Below, one piece after another: positions 24,288 through 34,920 of a stretch of DNA of 64,000 bases (within the stretch, counting starts at the first letter, position 1; each line of letters opens with the position of its first letter). The stretch is from NCBI GenBank assembly GCA_902762905.1, contig CACWQE010000008.1, positions 1 through 64,000 on the forward strand, in the 5' to 3' direction. Both the position numbers and the translations under genes were made by a program. A model generated the notes under the pieces. The model did not search any database. It was given only the letters and a program-made list of their open reading frames with translations, and was not told the origin of the DNA. The DNA is from an uncultured Lachnospiraceae bacterium. GTDB taxonomy: Bacteria; Bacillota; Clostridia; Lachnospirales; Lachnospiraceae.

Positions 24288-26393
24288 TTACTCTGCTTTC
24301 AATATGATAGAAGATATCTGTGGAACCTGAATTACCAACTGGTTATTCTCTACCGGATAGATTGCCGGTTCCATAACATATCCTTCTTCCCCTGTAAGCA
24401 TAAGCCGTCGGAATGTATCCCCATTCGTCATTCCCAGACGATCCACATCCAGGCTCAACTCGACTTCCTCATAATTATTATTCAGTATTACAACAATCTT
24501 ATCCTTACGATCAAATCTTCCATATGCAACTACTTTGTGATCTCCGTGCAGGAACATGACAGAACCACGTTTCAGCACTTCGTTCTCTTTGTGAATCTGT
24601 ATAATGTCACGATGGAACAGGATCAGGTCCCGATCCTCTCTTCCCCACGGATACCCTCTCCGGTTATCCGGGTCTGTCCATCCACAAAGTCCAGCTTCGT
24701 CCCCATAATATATCGTTGGTGCACCCGGCCAGGTCATCTGAAATACAACCGCCTCCCGGAGCACTCCCTTATTCACATTCTCATTGGCCGCCTCCGGTCC
24801 TAATGTATGCGTACGACCTACTCTACGGTTCGTACGGGTTAAGAAACGTGAATGATCATGATTCGACAATTCATTCATTGACACTTCCAAAGACTGCCGA
24901 TGGAACCGGCTCATATGATGCCGCATTGCCCCGATAAATGCATCCGGATTACCAAGAAGATCCCCACGGAATTCATCGGAATGCTTCTCTACACCGGTTA
25001 AGAACCAGGTAATCGGCTCCATAAACGCATCATAGTTCATAACCGTATCCCATTGATCCCCCTGCAACCATCCATACGGATCTCCATAATGCTCTGCTAG
25101 GATGATCGCATTGGGATTCGCTTCTTTGACTGCATCCCGGAAATCACGCCAGAACTTATGATTGAATTCCTCTGAGTGTCCGAGATCCGCTGCAACGTCA
25201 AGTCTCCATCCATCCGCATTAAATGGTGGCGATACCCATTTCTTACCAATCCGCATAATATAATCATACAAAGACTCGGAGCCCTCGTAATTCAGCTTCG
25301 GCAACGTATCATGTCCCCACCAGCCATCATAACTGGCATTATATGGCCAGGCATTCTCATCATAGAACTTAAAGAAACTGCGATATGGACTCTCTGCGGA
25401 AGGATAGGCACCCTTCTCATAGCCCTCCTGATTCTCATAGATCAATTCCCTGTCTAACCACTTATTAAAAGAACCACAATGATTAAATACACCATCTAAT
25501 ATGATCTTCATACCACGACGATGAATCTCTTCTACCAGCTTGCAGAACAATTCATTACTCGCTTCAAGATTCGCCTTATTCGTAACACGGTTAATATACC
25601 GGCTGGAATTCTTATTCAGATTATCTCCATTCTTAAGACATTCTCCGTCATCCACAACAATTCGCCCAAAATGTGGATCGACATAATCGTAATCCTGAAT
25701 ATCATACTTATGGTTCGATGGCGAAACAAAGATCGGATTCAGATAAATAACTTCTACACCCAGATCCTGTAAGTAATCCAGCTTATTCATAACGCCCTGC
25801 AGATCCCCACCATAGAAACATCTTACATCCATTGCATCCGGATACTTGTTCCAATCCGTCACCTGCTTCGTATAATCACCGATATAGTAGTATTCATTAT
25901 CTAACACATCATTGCTTGTATCTCCATTACAAAAACGATCTACATAGATCTGGTAGAATACAGCGCCCTTTGCCCAATCCGGAGTTGTAAATCCCGGTAT
26001 AATGCAGAAATTGTAGTCTGGATTAATCTCTAGCTGTACTCCTAACTTGTTGTAATAACACATAGCATTACCGGAAATGATCTCAAAATAATACTCTACC
26101 CGTTCTGTATGAAGCTCTGGAAGCGTCACTTCATAATAATCAAACGTTGCGTCTGTCTCTCCTACCGACATCTCATAACGTTCCCCATCACAGATCAGAT
26201 ACACTTTATCCACATTAAACTTCGCTGTACGAAACTTTAACGTCACCGCATCGCCCGGCATCGGCTCCGCCGGAATCCGATACTCTCTCGTGCCGTCCGA
26301 AAATAATGCATCCGAACGAAGCGCGGGCTTATTCTGAAACGCATATGTCTGTACTTTCTGTGCACTTGAAAAATTCTTGAACGAGTAACCCAT
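24288..26393 (-). CDS. GH13 alpha-glycosidase (neopullulanase / maltogenic-amylase-like)
   Basis: About 701 residues from the ATG at 26393, preceded by GGAGGA; the GTG at 26405 overlaps that site. The N-terminal about 130 residues look like a starch-binding beta-sandwich. The barrel follows, with FYQIYVDRF, GDLQGVMNKLDYLQDLGV, DGVFNH, the nucleophile region DGWRLDVA, the acid/base region ILAEHYGD and NHDHSR. No signal peptide is visible, so it is probably cytoplasmic and cleaves imported maltodextrins or cyclodextrins. It is likely monocistronic, between ftsH (terminator at 26553-26583) and the tRNA genes. Confidence 0.92.
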   Translation of the reverse strand: MGYSFKNFSSAQKVQTYAFQNKPALRSDALFSDGTREYRIPAEPMPGDAVTLKFRTAKFNVDKVYLICDGERYEMSVGETDATFDYYEVTLPELHTERVEYYFEIISGNAMCYYNKLGVQLEINPDYNFCIIPGFTTPDWAKGAVFYQIYVDRFCNGDTSNDVLDNEYYYIGDYTKQVTDWNKYPDAMDVRCFYGGDLQGVMNKLDYLQDLGVEVIYLNPIFVSPSNHKYDIQDYDYVDPHFGRIVVDDGECLKNGDNLNKNSSRYINRVTNKANLEASNELFCKLVEEIHRRGMKIILDGVFNHCGSFNKWLDRELIYENQEGYEKGAYPSAESPYRSFFKFYDENAWPYNASYDGWWGHDTLPKLNYEGSESLYDYIMRIGKKWVSPPFNADGWRLDVAADLGHSEEFNHKFWRDFRDAVKEANPNAIILAEHYGDPYGWLQGDQWDTVMNYDAFMEPITWFLTGVEKHSDEFRGDLLGNPDAFIGAMRHHMSRFHRQSLEVSMNELSNHDHSRFLTRTNRRVGRTHTLGPEAANENVNKGVLREAVVFQMTWPGAPTIYYGDEAGLCGWTDPDNRRGYPWGREDRDLILFHRDIIQIHKENEVLKRGSVMFLHGDHKVVAYGRFDRKDKIVVILNNNYEEVELSLDVDRLGMTNGDTFRRLMLTGEEGYVMEPAIYPVENNQLVIQVPQISSIILKAE

Positions 26394-26405
26394 ATCTTCC
26401 TCCAC

Positions 26406-26829
26406 TATGACAGATCTGCGATCTGCCTTCTACTCTTTTCTATCTCAATTCTTATCTTACTTGTCTACTTCTCATCAAAATAATGTCATCTTTTCCATTT
26501 TACCCCATTCCCCCGAATATGGCAACGAAAAATCACATAAAACCATAAAGTAAAAAGGACAGCCAACGCTCGACTGTCCTTTTCTGGAGAAGGTATTTTT
26601 TTGTTACTTATGGGGTGTAGCAAAAAAACTATATAATGTATTGGGGGGGTTACAAGTATTATTATACGTATTTTGTTCTAAAAGTGTTCACAAACAATTG
26701 ATTTATTTTAAAAATCTTTTGTGCATTTCGACAAATACGTTTGTCAACATTGCCCAATCACACCCCGTTTTTGTTCATTTTGTTTATTTTCCAACATCTC
26801 GGACTACAAATTTAACAAAGCATACCATT
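26406..26829. other. Intergenic region between ftsH and the GH13 gene
   Basis: 424 nt, AT-rich, holding the ftsH terminator, a G7 run at 26642-26648 and short AT-rich promoter-like patches. No coding sequence or structured RNA could be supported. Confidence 0.6.
26553..26583 (-). terminator. Terminator downstream of ftsH
   Basis: A 10-bp stem (AAAAGGACAG with CTGTCCTTTT), then TTTTTAC on the minus strand. It lies about 250 nt after the ftsH stop. Confidence 0.75.
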
Positions 26830-28686
26830 CTATTCGGTTACAACCTCTGTGTCATCAAACAATGCTTCGAATTCCTCACGGTCAATACGCTCTTTCTCTA
26901 ACAAAAGATTCGCACATTTGTGAAGGATCGCAACATGTTCTTCTAAGATGCGTCTTGCATCCGCATAACACTCATCAATGATCCGTTTTACTTCTTTGTC
27001 AATTGCTGCTGCCGTCTGTTCTCCCAACATTCTCTGGTGTCCGATATCTCTTCCGACAAAAGTCTCTTCCTCATTATCGGTCTCATAATTGATCAGGCCA
27101 AGTTCTTCTGACATACCATACTTTACAACCATTGCTCTGGCTGCGGCAGTTGCCTGCTTAATATCCTGAGATGCTCCGGTTGTGATATCATCCATGATCA
27201 TCTCTTCTGCAATACGTCCACCAAGGCTTACCTTGATATCCTGTAAGATCTTGCCCTTCGTATTGAATACATTATCATTCTCCGGCAATGGCATCGTGTA
27301 TCCCGCTGCTCCCTGTCCAGTCGGAATAATAGAAACCGCATATACCGGTCCGACTCCTTCTAACACATGGAACAATATTGCATGTCCGGACTCATGATAT
27401 GCCGTAATCTTTCGCTCTTTCTCTGGAACAACACGGGACTTTCGCTCCGTACCGATTCCTACCTTGATAAAGGACTTATCCACGTCCTCTTTGATAATAT
27501 ACTTTCGATTATCCTTCGCTGCATTAATTGCCGCCTCATTCATCAGATTCTCAAGATCTGCTCCTGCAAATCCCGCTGTTGTTCTAGCAATTTCATGCAG
27601 ATTAACATCTTCACTTAACGGCTTATTCTTCGTATGAATCTTAAGAATATCTTCTCTGCCTTTCACATCTGGCTTGCCGACTGCAATCTTACGGTCAAAA
27701 CGTCCCGGACGTAAAATAGCCGGATCTAAGATATCCACACGGTTGGTTGCTGCCATCACAATGATTCCTTCATTCACAGAGAAACCATCCATCTCAACTA
27801 ACATCTGGTTCAATGTCTGTTCTCTCTCGTCATGACCACCACCAAGACCGGAACCTCTCCGTCTTGCTACCGCATCAATCTCATCAATAAACACAATACA
27901 CGGTGCATTCTTCTTGGCATCTGCAAACAAATCTCTGACACGGGATGCACCAACACCGACAAACATCTCTACAAAATCAGAACCTGAGATTGTAAAAAAT
28001 GGTACATGTGCTTCACCTGCAACGGCTTTGGCAAGCAATGTCTTACCGGTTCCCGGAGGACCTACCAACAGGATACCTTTCGGGATTCTGGCGCCAAGCT
28101 CAATATATTTGTTCGGATTCTTCAAGAAATCTACAATCTCTTCCAGATCTTCTTTTTCTTCCTTCAGTCCAGCCACCTCATCAAATGTAATCTTATTATC
28201 ACTGTCTGAGGTCATCTTTGCACGGCTCTTTCCAAAGTTCATCATGGAACCGCCGCCACTGCCTGCATTCTGCATTCCGGCAAACATCATGATCACTACG
28301 ATCATTGCCACCAGACCAAGCACATAAGGCAGCATCTTCTCTAACATACTTGGACGAACCACATCGCTCATCTCAAATGTTACATTCAGATCATTGTCTT
28401 TCATCAAAGTATTATACAATTCCTGAAAATCGTTCACATCACTTACATAAAACCGGATCAGGCTCCGATCCTTCATCGTAAGTTCGACAGTACCGGTTGG
28501 AACCTCTGCATTCTGTTGTACATAAACCGATGCGACATTCCCGTCTTTGAAGTCCTCAGAAAACTCAGTCTCGGTATAACTTAAGTCTACATTCTGATTG
28601 TTTCCCTGAAGTAAATAGAACACACCAAAGATCAGTGCGAACAATACGACGTAGGAAATCAAACTCCGTCTTAAATTTCTGTTCAT
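26830..28686 (-). CDS. ftsH: ATP-dependent membrane zinc protease FtsH
   Basis: A 618-residue AAA+ protease that removes unneeded membrane and regulatory proteins. Two membrane helices (about 10-26 and 119-137) flank a small extracytoplasmic domain. Walker A GPPGTGKT is at 209-216, Walker B is [10 protein letters not shown], the second-region-of-homology Arg is in [10 protein letters not shown], and the zinc motif HESGH is at about 435. Length is normal. AAAGGAG precedes the ATG. It is the last gene of the spoIIE-tilS-hpt-ftsH order conserved across Firmicutes. Confidence 0.98.
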   Translation of the reverse strand: MNRNLRRSLISYVVLFALIFGVFYLLQGNNQNVDLSYTETEFSEDFKDGNVASVYVQQNAEVPTGTVELTMKDRSLIRFYVSDVNDFQELYNTLMKDNDLNVTFEMSDVVRPSMLEKMLPYVLGLVAMIVVIMMFAGMQNAGSGGGSMMNFGKSRAKMTSDSDNKITFDEVAGLKEEKEDLEEIVDFLKNPNKYIELGARIPKGILLVGPPGTGKTLLAKAVAGEAHVPFFTISGSDFVEMFVGVGASRVRDLFADAKKNAPCIVFIDEIDAVARRRGSGLGGGHDEREQTLNQMLVEMDGFSVNEGIIVMAATNRVDILDPAILRPGRFDRKIAVGKPDVKGREDILKIHTKNKPLSEDVNLHEIARTTAGFAGADLENLMNEAAINAAKDNRKYIIKEDVDKSFIKVGIGTERKSRVVPEKERKITAYHESGHAILFHVLEGVGPVYAVSIIPTGQGAAGYTMPLPENDNVFNTKGKILQDIKVSLGGRIAEEMIMDDITTGASQDIKQATAAARAMVVKYGMSEELGLINYETDNEEETFVGRDIGHQRMLGEQTAAAIDKEVKRIIDECYADARRILEEHVAILHKCANLLLEKERIDREEFEALFDDTEVVTE

Positions 28687-28706
28687 TCTTGTTAGTCTCC
28701 TTTATA

Positions 28707-29231
28707 TCACTCTTCTACAACGACACCAATATATGGGAGGTTGCGGTGTTTCTGGGCATAATCTAATCCATACCCAACCACAAACTTATCTTCAATCACA
28801 AATCCACAATAATCTGTCTCAATATCGGCAGTTCTTCGATCCGGTTTATCTAACAATGTAATGATCTTAAGACTTTCCGGATTCCTTGCGCTTAATAACT
28901 TCTTCAAGTGGAACAACGTATTACCAGAGTCCACAATATCCTCTACGATCAATACATTCTTACCTTCAATATCCTCATCCAATTCTTTCTTCACGGTAAT
29001 GTTACCCGCAGATACCATTCCGTCTCCATAAGAAGAAACCGACATAAAATCCATTGTTACAGGAACGGTAATTCTCTTTGCTAATTCACAGGCAAAGAAA
29101 ATGCTGCCCTTCAAAATAATCACCAAATGAAGCTCCTTGCCCGCATACTCCTGATTCAACTGTTCTGCCAGCTCTCCGATCCGAGCATCCACCTTCTCTT
29201 CTGAAATCATCTCATCAATATGATAGTTCAT
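28707..29231 (-). CDS. hpt: Hypoxanthine phosphoribosyltransferase
   Basis: A 174-residue purine-salvage enzyme that makes IMP or GMP from base plus PRPP. The PRPP loop VLIVEDIVDSGNTL is at 93-106, and LKGSIFFACEL and the C-terminal FVVGYGLDYAQ complete the active site. The ATG at 29231 has AAGGAG six nt upstream and overlaps the end of tilS by 17 nt, implying translational coupling. Confidence 0.97.
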   Translation of the reverse strand: MNYHIDEMISEEKVDARIGELAEQLNQEYAGKELHLVIILKGSIFFACELAKRITVPVTMDFMSVSSYGDGMVSAGNITVKKELDEDIEGKNVLIVEDIVDSGNTLFHLKKLLSARNPESLKIITLLDKPDRRTADIETDYCGFVIEDKFVVGYGLDYAQKHRNLPYIGVVVEE

Positions 29232-30681
29232 CGCTTACTCCTTCGTATCTCAACTCTAATATATATTGTGTGTCCATGCATACCGGAAAGACCTCTGCCC
29301 TGCGTCTGCCGATTACCCATAAAACAGAATCCTCTTCCGTCACTAACGGCCAGTCCGTTCGAACTTCCATTGGTATCTTTGCATCAATGAAATACCTCGA
29401 TAACCGTTTGTGATTCCCTGTCCGATCTACGATCAGATAGTCGTCCGGCTTTGGTTTCCGAATACACAACGTATTCTTTATTGTATCACACCCGAAGTAT
29501 TTCGTATAGTTATTTTTGGAATTTCTAATGTTATTTAAGAAAATCTCTCGTTTATGCGGATCGAGCTTTGCAAAGTCCGTTACTTTAGCCGACAAGATAC
29601 CTTTTCCAGCCTCTACTCTGTACTCCTTCCCGATCAGCTCCTGCCAGTTCCACACCGCATACACTTCGTCTTCCCATTCTCTCTTTACAGAGCATTTCCC
29701 AATTATCAGATTTTCATACGAGACTTTTGCCTCCATTCCATATGGCAACGATACCGCCCTGCCGCTTTGCTTCTTGAGCAGGTCATACACCGCCTGTACA
29801 TGGACTGCCGTAATATCTTTCTTTCTGCCACTGAGCTGGCATAACAATTCATAAAGAATCCCCTGAATAAAAACCGGCTCTTCTTCTGACAACCGGTTCC
29901 GGTCAATATATATACGATTTTCTTCCTCCATCCGCACATGTTCTTCCACATATCGTTTCACCTGATTGTCAAAAAACTTCTCATATGCTGCCGCCTGTGC
30001 AGCAAAATTAGCAATATGTGAAACCGCCCGCTCATTCACCATTGTAAGCTGTGGAATCACCAGATTCCGAATACGGTTTCTGGCATATTGGTTCTCCTGA
30101 TTCGTCACATCTTCCCGCCAGGTTACCTGCTGCGTCGTAAGATATGCTGTAATCTCTTCTTTTCGGCAGCAAAGTAATGGACGGATCAATGTAATTCCTT
30201 CTTCCTGTTCCATCATGCTGACCGGAAGCATTCCCCGCATTCCCGCCAGATCTGTTCCCCGGCTTAGATGAAACAAAACTGTCTCTGCCTGATCGTCCAT
30301 ATGATGTGCGACCGCAATCTTTGTGCTTCCTGTCTTCCGTGCAACTTCTGTAAAATGCATATAACGGCACTTTCTTCCCATCTCTTCTTCGGACATTTTC
30401 TGTTGTGCCGCAAGAGCAGGAACATCCTCATAAAATACATGACAAGCTACCCCCAGTGAACGACACAGCTGTTCCACAAATACCACATCTTCATCTGCCT
30501 CTGTCCGGATTCCATGATGCACATGAATCACATTAAGATCCAGTTCCCATTCCTTCTGTAACACACAAAGAGCTATCAACAAAGCAACCGAATCCGCACC
30601 ACCTGACACTCCAAGCACGATGCGGTCACCCTTATTTAACATATGATTCTCAAATATATACTTTCGTACCTTGTTGATCAT
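29215..30681 (-). CDS. tilS: tRNA(Ile)-lysidine synthetase
   Basis: A 488-residue N-type ATP pyrophosphatase that converts C34 of the tRNA-Ile CAU anticodon to lysidine. The signature SGGADS is at 26-31, and AVAHHMDDQAETVLFHLSRG and the C-terminal TilS domains follow. It is essential in bacteria. AAAGGAG precedes the ATG. It lies 21 nt after spoIIE, as in many Clostridia. Confidence 0.96.
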   Translation of the reverse strand: MINKVRKYIFENHMLNKGDRIVLGVSGGADSVALLIALCVLQKEWELDLNVIHVHHGIRTEADEDVVFVEQLCRSLGVACHVFYEDVPALAAQQKMSEEEMGRKCRYMHFTEVARKTGSTKIAVAHHMDDQAETVLFHLSRGTDLAGMRGMLPVSMMEQEEGITLIRPLLCCRKEEITAYLTTQQVTWREDVTNQENQYARNRIRNLVIPQLTMVNERAVSHIANFAAQAAAYEKFFDNQVKRYVEEHVRMEEENRIYIDRNRLSEEEPVFIQGILYELLCQLSGRKKDITAVHVQAVYDLLKKQSGRAVSLPYGMEAKVSYENLIIGKCSVKREWEDEVYAVWNWQELIGKEYRVEAGKGILSAKVTDFAKLDPHKREIFLNNIRNSKNNYTKYFGCDTIKNTLCIRKPKPDDYLIVDRTGNHKRLSRYFIDAKIPMEVRTDWPLVTEEDSVLWVIGRRRAEVFPVCMDTQYILELRYEGVSDELSY

Positions 30682-30702
30682 TCTTATCTCCTTTGCATTC
30701 TA

Positions 30703-32799
30703 TTACCGTTCCCACACGCCGGCAACTAGTACCGTACTATCGTCCCGCATTTGCCCCCGCTGCATGGAAACTACCTCCTGCATGATCATTTCCGCCATCT
30801 TCTGCACATTATTCGTATCCAGATCTGCGATCAATTCCGCCAGATACGTCTCTTTATTCTCAAACAGTATGCCATCCAGCACACCATCACTAACCATTAC
30901 AATGATATCCCCATGATATAGCTTTCTCTCACAAGTGTCAAATTCCACCTGTTCCAGCACTCCCACCGGCAAAGAAGTAGAACGAATGCATTCCACCCGG
31001 TCCTTGCGCCGGATAAATGTGGTGGATGCCCCCAATTTCACAAAGTCTGTCATCCCGCTATACAGATCCAGAACGGTCAGATCCAGAGTAGAGCTCATAT
31101 TGCCATCATCCAAAAAGCTGATAAAGGAATTGAGCAGTTCAATTGCAAGCTCTCTGCCAAATCCAGCACGAAGCAGCTGTTCTAACAGATCCACTACCTG
31201 CTCACTTTTCATGCAGGCACTTTCTCCACTCCCCATACCGTCTGATATCATCAGAACTGCCTTTCCATTATCCAATCGGATGACAGAGAAATTGTCACCG
31301 CACAACGCTTCCCCATTCCGGTTCTTCCTGACAATCCCTGTTGTCAACATATACTGTGCCGCTTCTGTAAAACAGAAATGACTCTCCCTCCGGCTCACCG
31401 CATCATCTTCCCGATCCATACATACCATTTCTTTCCCGACAATCCCACGCAATGCGGCTGCCATCTGCCTGCCTGTCACAACACGGTCTTTTTCAAGATA
31501 ACAACTGAGATAGACTTTCTTACGTCCCTCCGCATCTTTTACCAATACAGCCTTCGTTACGTTCATTCCCATCCTCGCAAACCGGTATGCCACTCTTCCT
31601 TCAAATAATTCTACCTGCATCGACCGTTCCGTTACCGTGACTGGAAAAGACTGTATCACCTGTCCGATCTGCCCTAACTGGCGGATAAAATTTCTCCGCA
31701 TTTCCATTAACCGGTTGCTCTGTGACTCCACAACATTAAGTAACGAGATACCATCCCCACTTAAGTACACGTTGCTAAGTCCCTCCGGCATTTTCTGTGG
31801 ATGTTCCTCTTCGTGTAATAACAGCATTTTCTCCATTGCCAGAAAGGCTTCGCCAAAATTCTGAATCCGTTCCCGGCTCGCCTCCTGGAGCAGAATATCC
31901 TGCGATAACTGCGTCACTTCCTCTCTTCGCGTCCTTACCTGTTTGAGCCAGACAGTCGGAGTCAGCAAAAACGATGCTAACACAATCAATGCACTCCAAA
32001 TCATAGCGGGTTGTAACAATTCCGGCTCATATAATACTCCAAGCAGAATATAACCTGCCAGATAGGATAACAATACACCCGGTTTTCCTAATTCCCGCAT
32101 AATAACGATCAGGCTTGCCAACAGGATCATAACTGCCAGATAAGACACTTGTCCCAAAGAAAATGCCAGCACTAATCCGGTAATACTTCCTGTCACAATC
32201 CCGATGCTTCCATCAAACCGGTATGTATGATACAAAAGCAGATATCCGGCAATCACAAACAGCAGGCAGATTGGCTGCTCAATCTTTGGGCAGCCAAACA
32301 ATGCCGCTCCCATTAACGCAAAAATTCCAATAAACCGCTTATTATCCGCAAACATTCTTCCGGTTCCTGCCCGGAATGCGAGAAATCCCTGTTCAAAGAT
32401 AAGCACGGCACATCCACTGATAATCCCTTCTAACAATGAATACAACACGCTGATTTCCTGTCCTGTCACCAGATATTGATAGGGCATACTCACTGCCCAC
32501 AACACGCCACCACTTAACAGTGCAATCTGCTCATGACTGGCAAATATCTTACTTCGATCTGTCCCCTTTAATAACACAAGTAAGAACATCAGCACCAGAC
32601 TGTATTTTATTACCGCAGCACCATCGAACCGGCTCGCCACGCCAAAGATTAACGCCAGAAAAACTCCGATCGAGCTTTGATTTTGTAAATACGTCCCCAT
32701 GAAAAAGGGCACAACAAAAGGATACATTCCAAGCAGGCAGCATCGCGCCACCATAAATGCAAGGATATGTATCCCCCAATGTTCTATCTTATACCGCAT
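30703..32799 (-). CDS. spoIIE: Stage II sporulation protein E (PP2C phosphatase)
   Basis: About 698 residues from the ATG at 32799, which has GGGAGGG; the ORF start at 32823 overlaps that site. Roughly ten N-terminal membrane segments are followed by a regulatory region and a C-terminal PP2C-type phosphatase with ISDGMGSGESA and VSDGVLDG. SpoIIE dephosphorylates SpoIIAA to activate sigma-F in the forespore and helps polar septation. It is somewhat shorter than the B. subtilis protein (827), as in other Clostridia. Confidence 0.95.
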   Translation of the reverse strand: MRYKIEHWGIHILAFMVARCCLLGMYPFVVPFFMGTYLQNQSSIGVFLALIFGVASRFDGAAVIKYSLVLMFLLVLLKGTDRSKIFASHEQIALLSGGVLWAVSMPYQYLVTGQEISVLYSLLEGIISGCAVLIFEQGFLAFRAGTGRMFADNKRFIGIFALMGAALFGCPKIEQPICLLFVIAGYLLLYHTYRFDGSIGIVTGSITGLVLAFSLGQVSYLAVMILLASLIVIMRELGKPGVLLSYLAGYILLGVLYEPELLQPAMIWSALIVLASFLLTPTVWLKQVRTRREEVTQLSQDILLQEASRERIQNFGEAFLAMEKMLLLHEEEHPQKMPEGLSNVYLSGDGISLLNVVESQSNRLMEMRRNFIRQLGQIGQVIQSFPVTVTERSMQVELFEGRVAYRFARMGMNVTKAVLVKDAEGRKKVYLSCYLEKDRVVTGRQMAAALRGIVGKEMVCMDREDDAVSRRESHFCFTEAAQYMLTTGIVRKNRNGEALCGDNFSVIRLDNGKAVLMISDGMGSGESACMKSEQVVDLLEQLLRAGFGRELAIELLNSFISFLDDGNMSSTLDLTVLDLYSGMTDFVKLGASTTFIRRKDRVECIRSTSLPVGVLEQVEFDTCERKLYHGDIIVMVSDGVLDGILFENKETYLAELIADLDTNNVQKMAEMIMQEVVSMQRGQMRDDSTVLVAGVWER

Positions 32800-32914
32800 A
32801 TGGCATCCCTCCCACACATTCAAAGTGGGATCGATTATAGCAAGCCATACTTGCAGAATCTGTCAATATATCACGACAACATTCGCAACTTCCGACACAC
32901 GCATCTGCTCATGG

Positions 32915-33217
32915 TTATTTGTTCTCCGGCTCGATCAGTATCTCATCGGGATAGACAAGTCCTAACTTACTCTTTGCTACATCTTCCATATACTTCTTCG
33001 TCTGCATATATTTCTCTAATTCTTCCAAATCTTTGGTTCGCTGTTCTTCGTCTTTGATCTGTTTTTCCAGCACTTCCTGCTTCTTCGATAATTCCTTACT
33101 TTCCCTCTTCAACGAAACAGACTTGGCACCGACACAAACACAGAATATGACAACCACAAACACGATCAACGGTAGTCCCTTTTTGATTTTCTTTTTTCTT
33201 CTACGTCGTCTACTCAC
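32915..33217 (-). CDS. divIC: Septum formation initiator (DivIC/FtsL-like)
   Basis: A 100-residue bitopic protein: a basic N-terminus (SRRRRRKKKIKK), one membrane helix (about 15-31), a coiled coil (about 36-75) and a C-terminal region GLVYPDEIL typical of the septum initiator family. It starts with GTG after AGGTGA. Its position just before spoIIE and after yabQ matches divIC in Bacillus. Confidence 0.88.
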   Translation of the reverse strand: MSRRRRRKKKIKKGLPLIVFVVVIFCVCVGAKSVSLKRESKELSKKQEVLEKQIKDEEQRTKDLEELEKYMQTKKYMEDVAKSKLGLVYPDEILIEPENK

Positions 33218-33233
33218 TTATCTCACCTGTTTC

Positions 33234-33656
33234 CTATCTACTCTTCCATGCCATTGTAACCTCTGCCCCCATTTTTTTCAATGTTTTTCTTATCTTCCCT
33301 TTCAAATACCGGATTGGTCTTATTGCCAGATTCCATCCTTTCCGAAATATCGGAACCAGCTTACCTGCAAAGAAAAGAAATACTCTGCTAAGTGTCAATG
33401 TATAGATCAGCACTCCTAAGAACAGTCCAAGAAATGCATATCCCCGAAGTGTTCCCCGGTTGTAATAAAACAAGGTTCGAAACACCATCCAGGCAGTAAA
33501 GAGCCAGAAAATCAGGTCTTCCATATCCACCACAAACTCTTTATGCCGGAAACACATCCGAAATATGCGGATTCCATCATACATCATCGCAAGAAATGCT
33601 CCTAACAACAGACAGACCACAAATAACTCCATCTCTCCATAGATCAGATCAGCCAT
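33234..33656 (-). CDS. yabQ: Spore cortex biosynthesis protein YabQ
   Basis: A 140-residue membrane protein with about four hydrophobic segments (ELFVVCLLLGAFLAMMYDGIR at the N-terminus). YabQ localises to the forespore outer membrane and is needed for the cortex. GGGGGAAG precedes the ATG, 8 nt after yabP. Assignment rests on fold, length and gene order. Confidence 0.85.
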   Translation of the reverse strand: MADLIYGEMELFVVCLLLGAFLAMMYDGIRIFRMCFRHKEFVVDMEDLIFWLFTAWMVFRTLFYYNRGTLRGYAFLGLFLGVLIYTLTLSRVFLFFAGKLVPIFRKGWNLAIRPIRYLKGKIRKTLKKMGAEVTMAWKSR

Positions 33657-33664
33657 TCTTCCCC

Positions 33665-33949
33665 CTATTTAAACAGGCGGTTGAACAACCCATTCTCACC
33701 CTTCATACCCGGTTTCAGATCGGAATAAGTGAAAGAATCGACTCTGCCATCTACTTCCACTTCTCCCTTTTCAAGTGTAAGTTTCGTTACATTCAAGTCT
33801 GTCCCTTTAATCAACAGCACTCCCTGTTCCGTCTCTAGCAACACCTCGTTCGGATCAAAAGAAATAACAGCATTTACTCCGGTAATCAGTCCGGCACCTC
33901 TGTTATTCAATGTAATCTTATGAGACTTGTTCGTTCTGACATCTTCCAT
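33665..33949 (-). CDS. yabP: Sporulation protein YabP
   Basis: A 94-residue beta-rich protein of the YabP family (HKITLNNRGAGLITGV, GTDLNVTKLTLEKGEVEV). It is required for spore cortex formation together with YabQ. It is part of the tight hup-rqcP-yabP-yabQ-divIC-spoIIE cluster. Confidence 0.9.
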   Translation of the reverse strand: MEDVRTNKSHKITLNNRGAGLITGVNAVISFDPNEVLLETEQGVLLIKGTDLNVTKLTLEKGEVEVDGRVDSFTYSDLKPGMKGENGLFNRLFK

Positions 33950-34022
33950 ACCGTGTCCACCCTCCTGTCTGACTTTACTTGATGTATTCTATGTCAGACA
34001 GAAAGCAAAAATGACTATCTTC

Positions 34023-34262
34023 CTACAAATAACGGAACATGTCTTTCGCGTCTTCCTTTTTGGTGGATTCCACGATTGCAGTTACCTCTACTGCCACATT
34101 CTTATTACCAAATGCGATCTCAATGTGATCGCCCTCTTTTACATCTGTGGATGCCTTTGCCACTTTGCCATTCACCATGACTCTTCCGGCATCACAAGCG
34201 TCATTGGCAACAGTTCTGCGCTTGATCAATCGCGATACTTTCAAATACTTATCTAACCGCAT
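34023..34262 (-). CDS. rqcP: S4-domain RNA-binding protein RqcP
   Basis: About 79 residues from the ATG at 34262, preceded by GGAGG; the ATG at 34274 overlaps that site. It is a single S4 domain (MRLDKYLKVSRLIKRRTVANDACDAGRV and VNGKVAKASTDVKEGD). The Bacillus homologue (formerly YabO) acts with RqcH in ribosome-associated quality control by stabilising P-site tRNA during alanine tailing. Position beside yabP supports the assignment over heat-shock Hsp15. Confidence 0.9.
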   Translation of the reverse strand: MRLDKYLKVSRLIKRRTVANDACDAGRVMVNGKVAKASTDVKEGDHIEIAFGNKNVAVEVTAIVESTKKEDAKDMFRYL

Positions 34263-34285
34263 ACTAACCTCCATAAACGAAATAA

Positions 34286-34307
34286 GGCTGTTGCATTCGC
34301 AACAGCC
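34286..34307 (-). terminator. Hairpin between hup and rqcP
   Basis: A perfect 9-bp stem (GGCTGTTGC with GCAACAGCC, 4-nt loop), then TTATTT on the minus strand. The T run is short, so partial read-through into rqcP is likely. Confidence 0.65.
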
Positions 34308-34330
34308 CTCATCTTCTTCAACAAATCGAA

Positions 34331-34606
34331 TTATTTGTTAACGATATCCTTTAAAGCCTTACCAGCTTTGAACTTAGGAGCCTTAGAAGCTGCAATCTTC
34401 ATTGTCTCGCCAGTTCTAGGATTTCTTCCCTCTCTTGCTGGTCTCTCAGCAACTTCGAATGTTCCGAATCCAACTAACTGGATCTTCTCTCCTTTAGTTA
34501 ACTCTTCTGCTACTACATCTGTGAATGCCTTTAAAGCCTTCTCAGCATCTTTCTTAGATAATTCAGTCTTCTCAGCCATAGCTGCAACTAATTCTGCTTT
34601 GTTCAT
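34331..34606 (-). CDS. hup: HU family DNA-binding protein
   Basis: A 91-residue histone-like protein that bends and compacts DNA as a dimer. It has the standard MNKAELVAAMAEKT start and the arm motif GFGTFEVAERPAREGRNPRTG. GAGGAGG precedes the ATG, and a consensus-like promoter lies at 34683-34711. Confidence 0.97.
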   Translation of the reverse strand: MNKAELVAAMAEKTELSKKDAEKALKAFTDVVAEELTKGEKIQLVGFGTFEVAERPAREGRNPRTGETMKIAASKAPKFKAGKALKDIVNK

Positions 34607-34920
34607 AGGAATAGTTCCTCCTCTTAAATATTATATAGTATTTCTTTGATTCCCTGCCCCTGATAGGCAAGTCCTAGTAGTAGTTATACTCGTTTACCCC
34701 TTGTTTGTCAAGCAAATAGGCTGATTCTTCATTTTTTTGTACAAAATAGTAGAATTTTTCACAAGACAAACTGACAAAATCTATTCATTTTGCCTTTTGT
34801 CATTATGCATTTCATACAGTTTTAAATTATTATTATTGTCTATTTTTACCAAAATTTTTCTTAGTTGATTTTTATTAAATTCCTTGATTTTTCTAGGTTT
34901 TTCCTTACTTTTTAAGGTTT
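34607..34920. other. Intergenic region hup-spoVT
   Basis: 314 nt, very AT-rich. It holds the hup promoter. A short hairpin (CCTTA/TAAGG) just after spoVT lacks a T run. Nothing else could be supported. Confidence 0.6.
34683..34711 (-). promoter_or_regulatory. Promoter of hup
   Basis: Minus-strand perfect TTGACA (34706-34711), 17 nt, TATAAC (34683-34688). Confidence 0.75.
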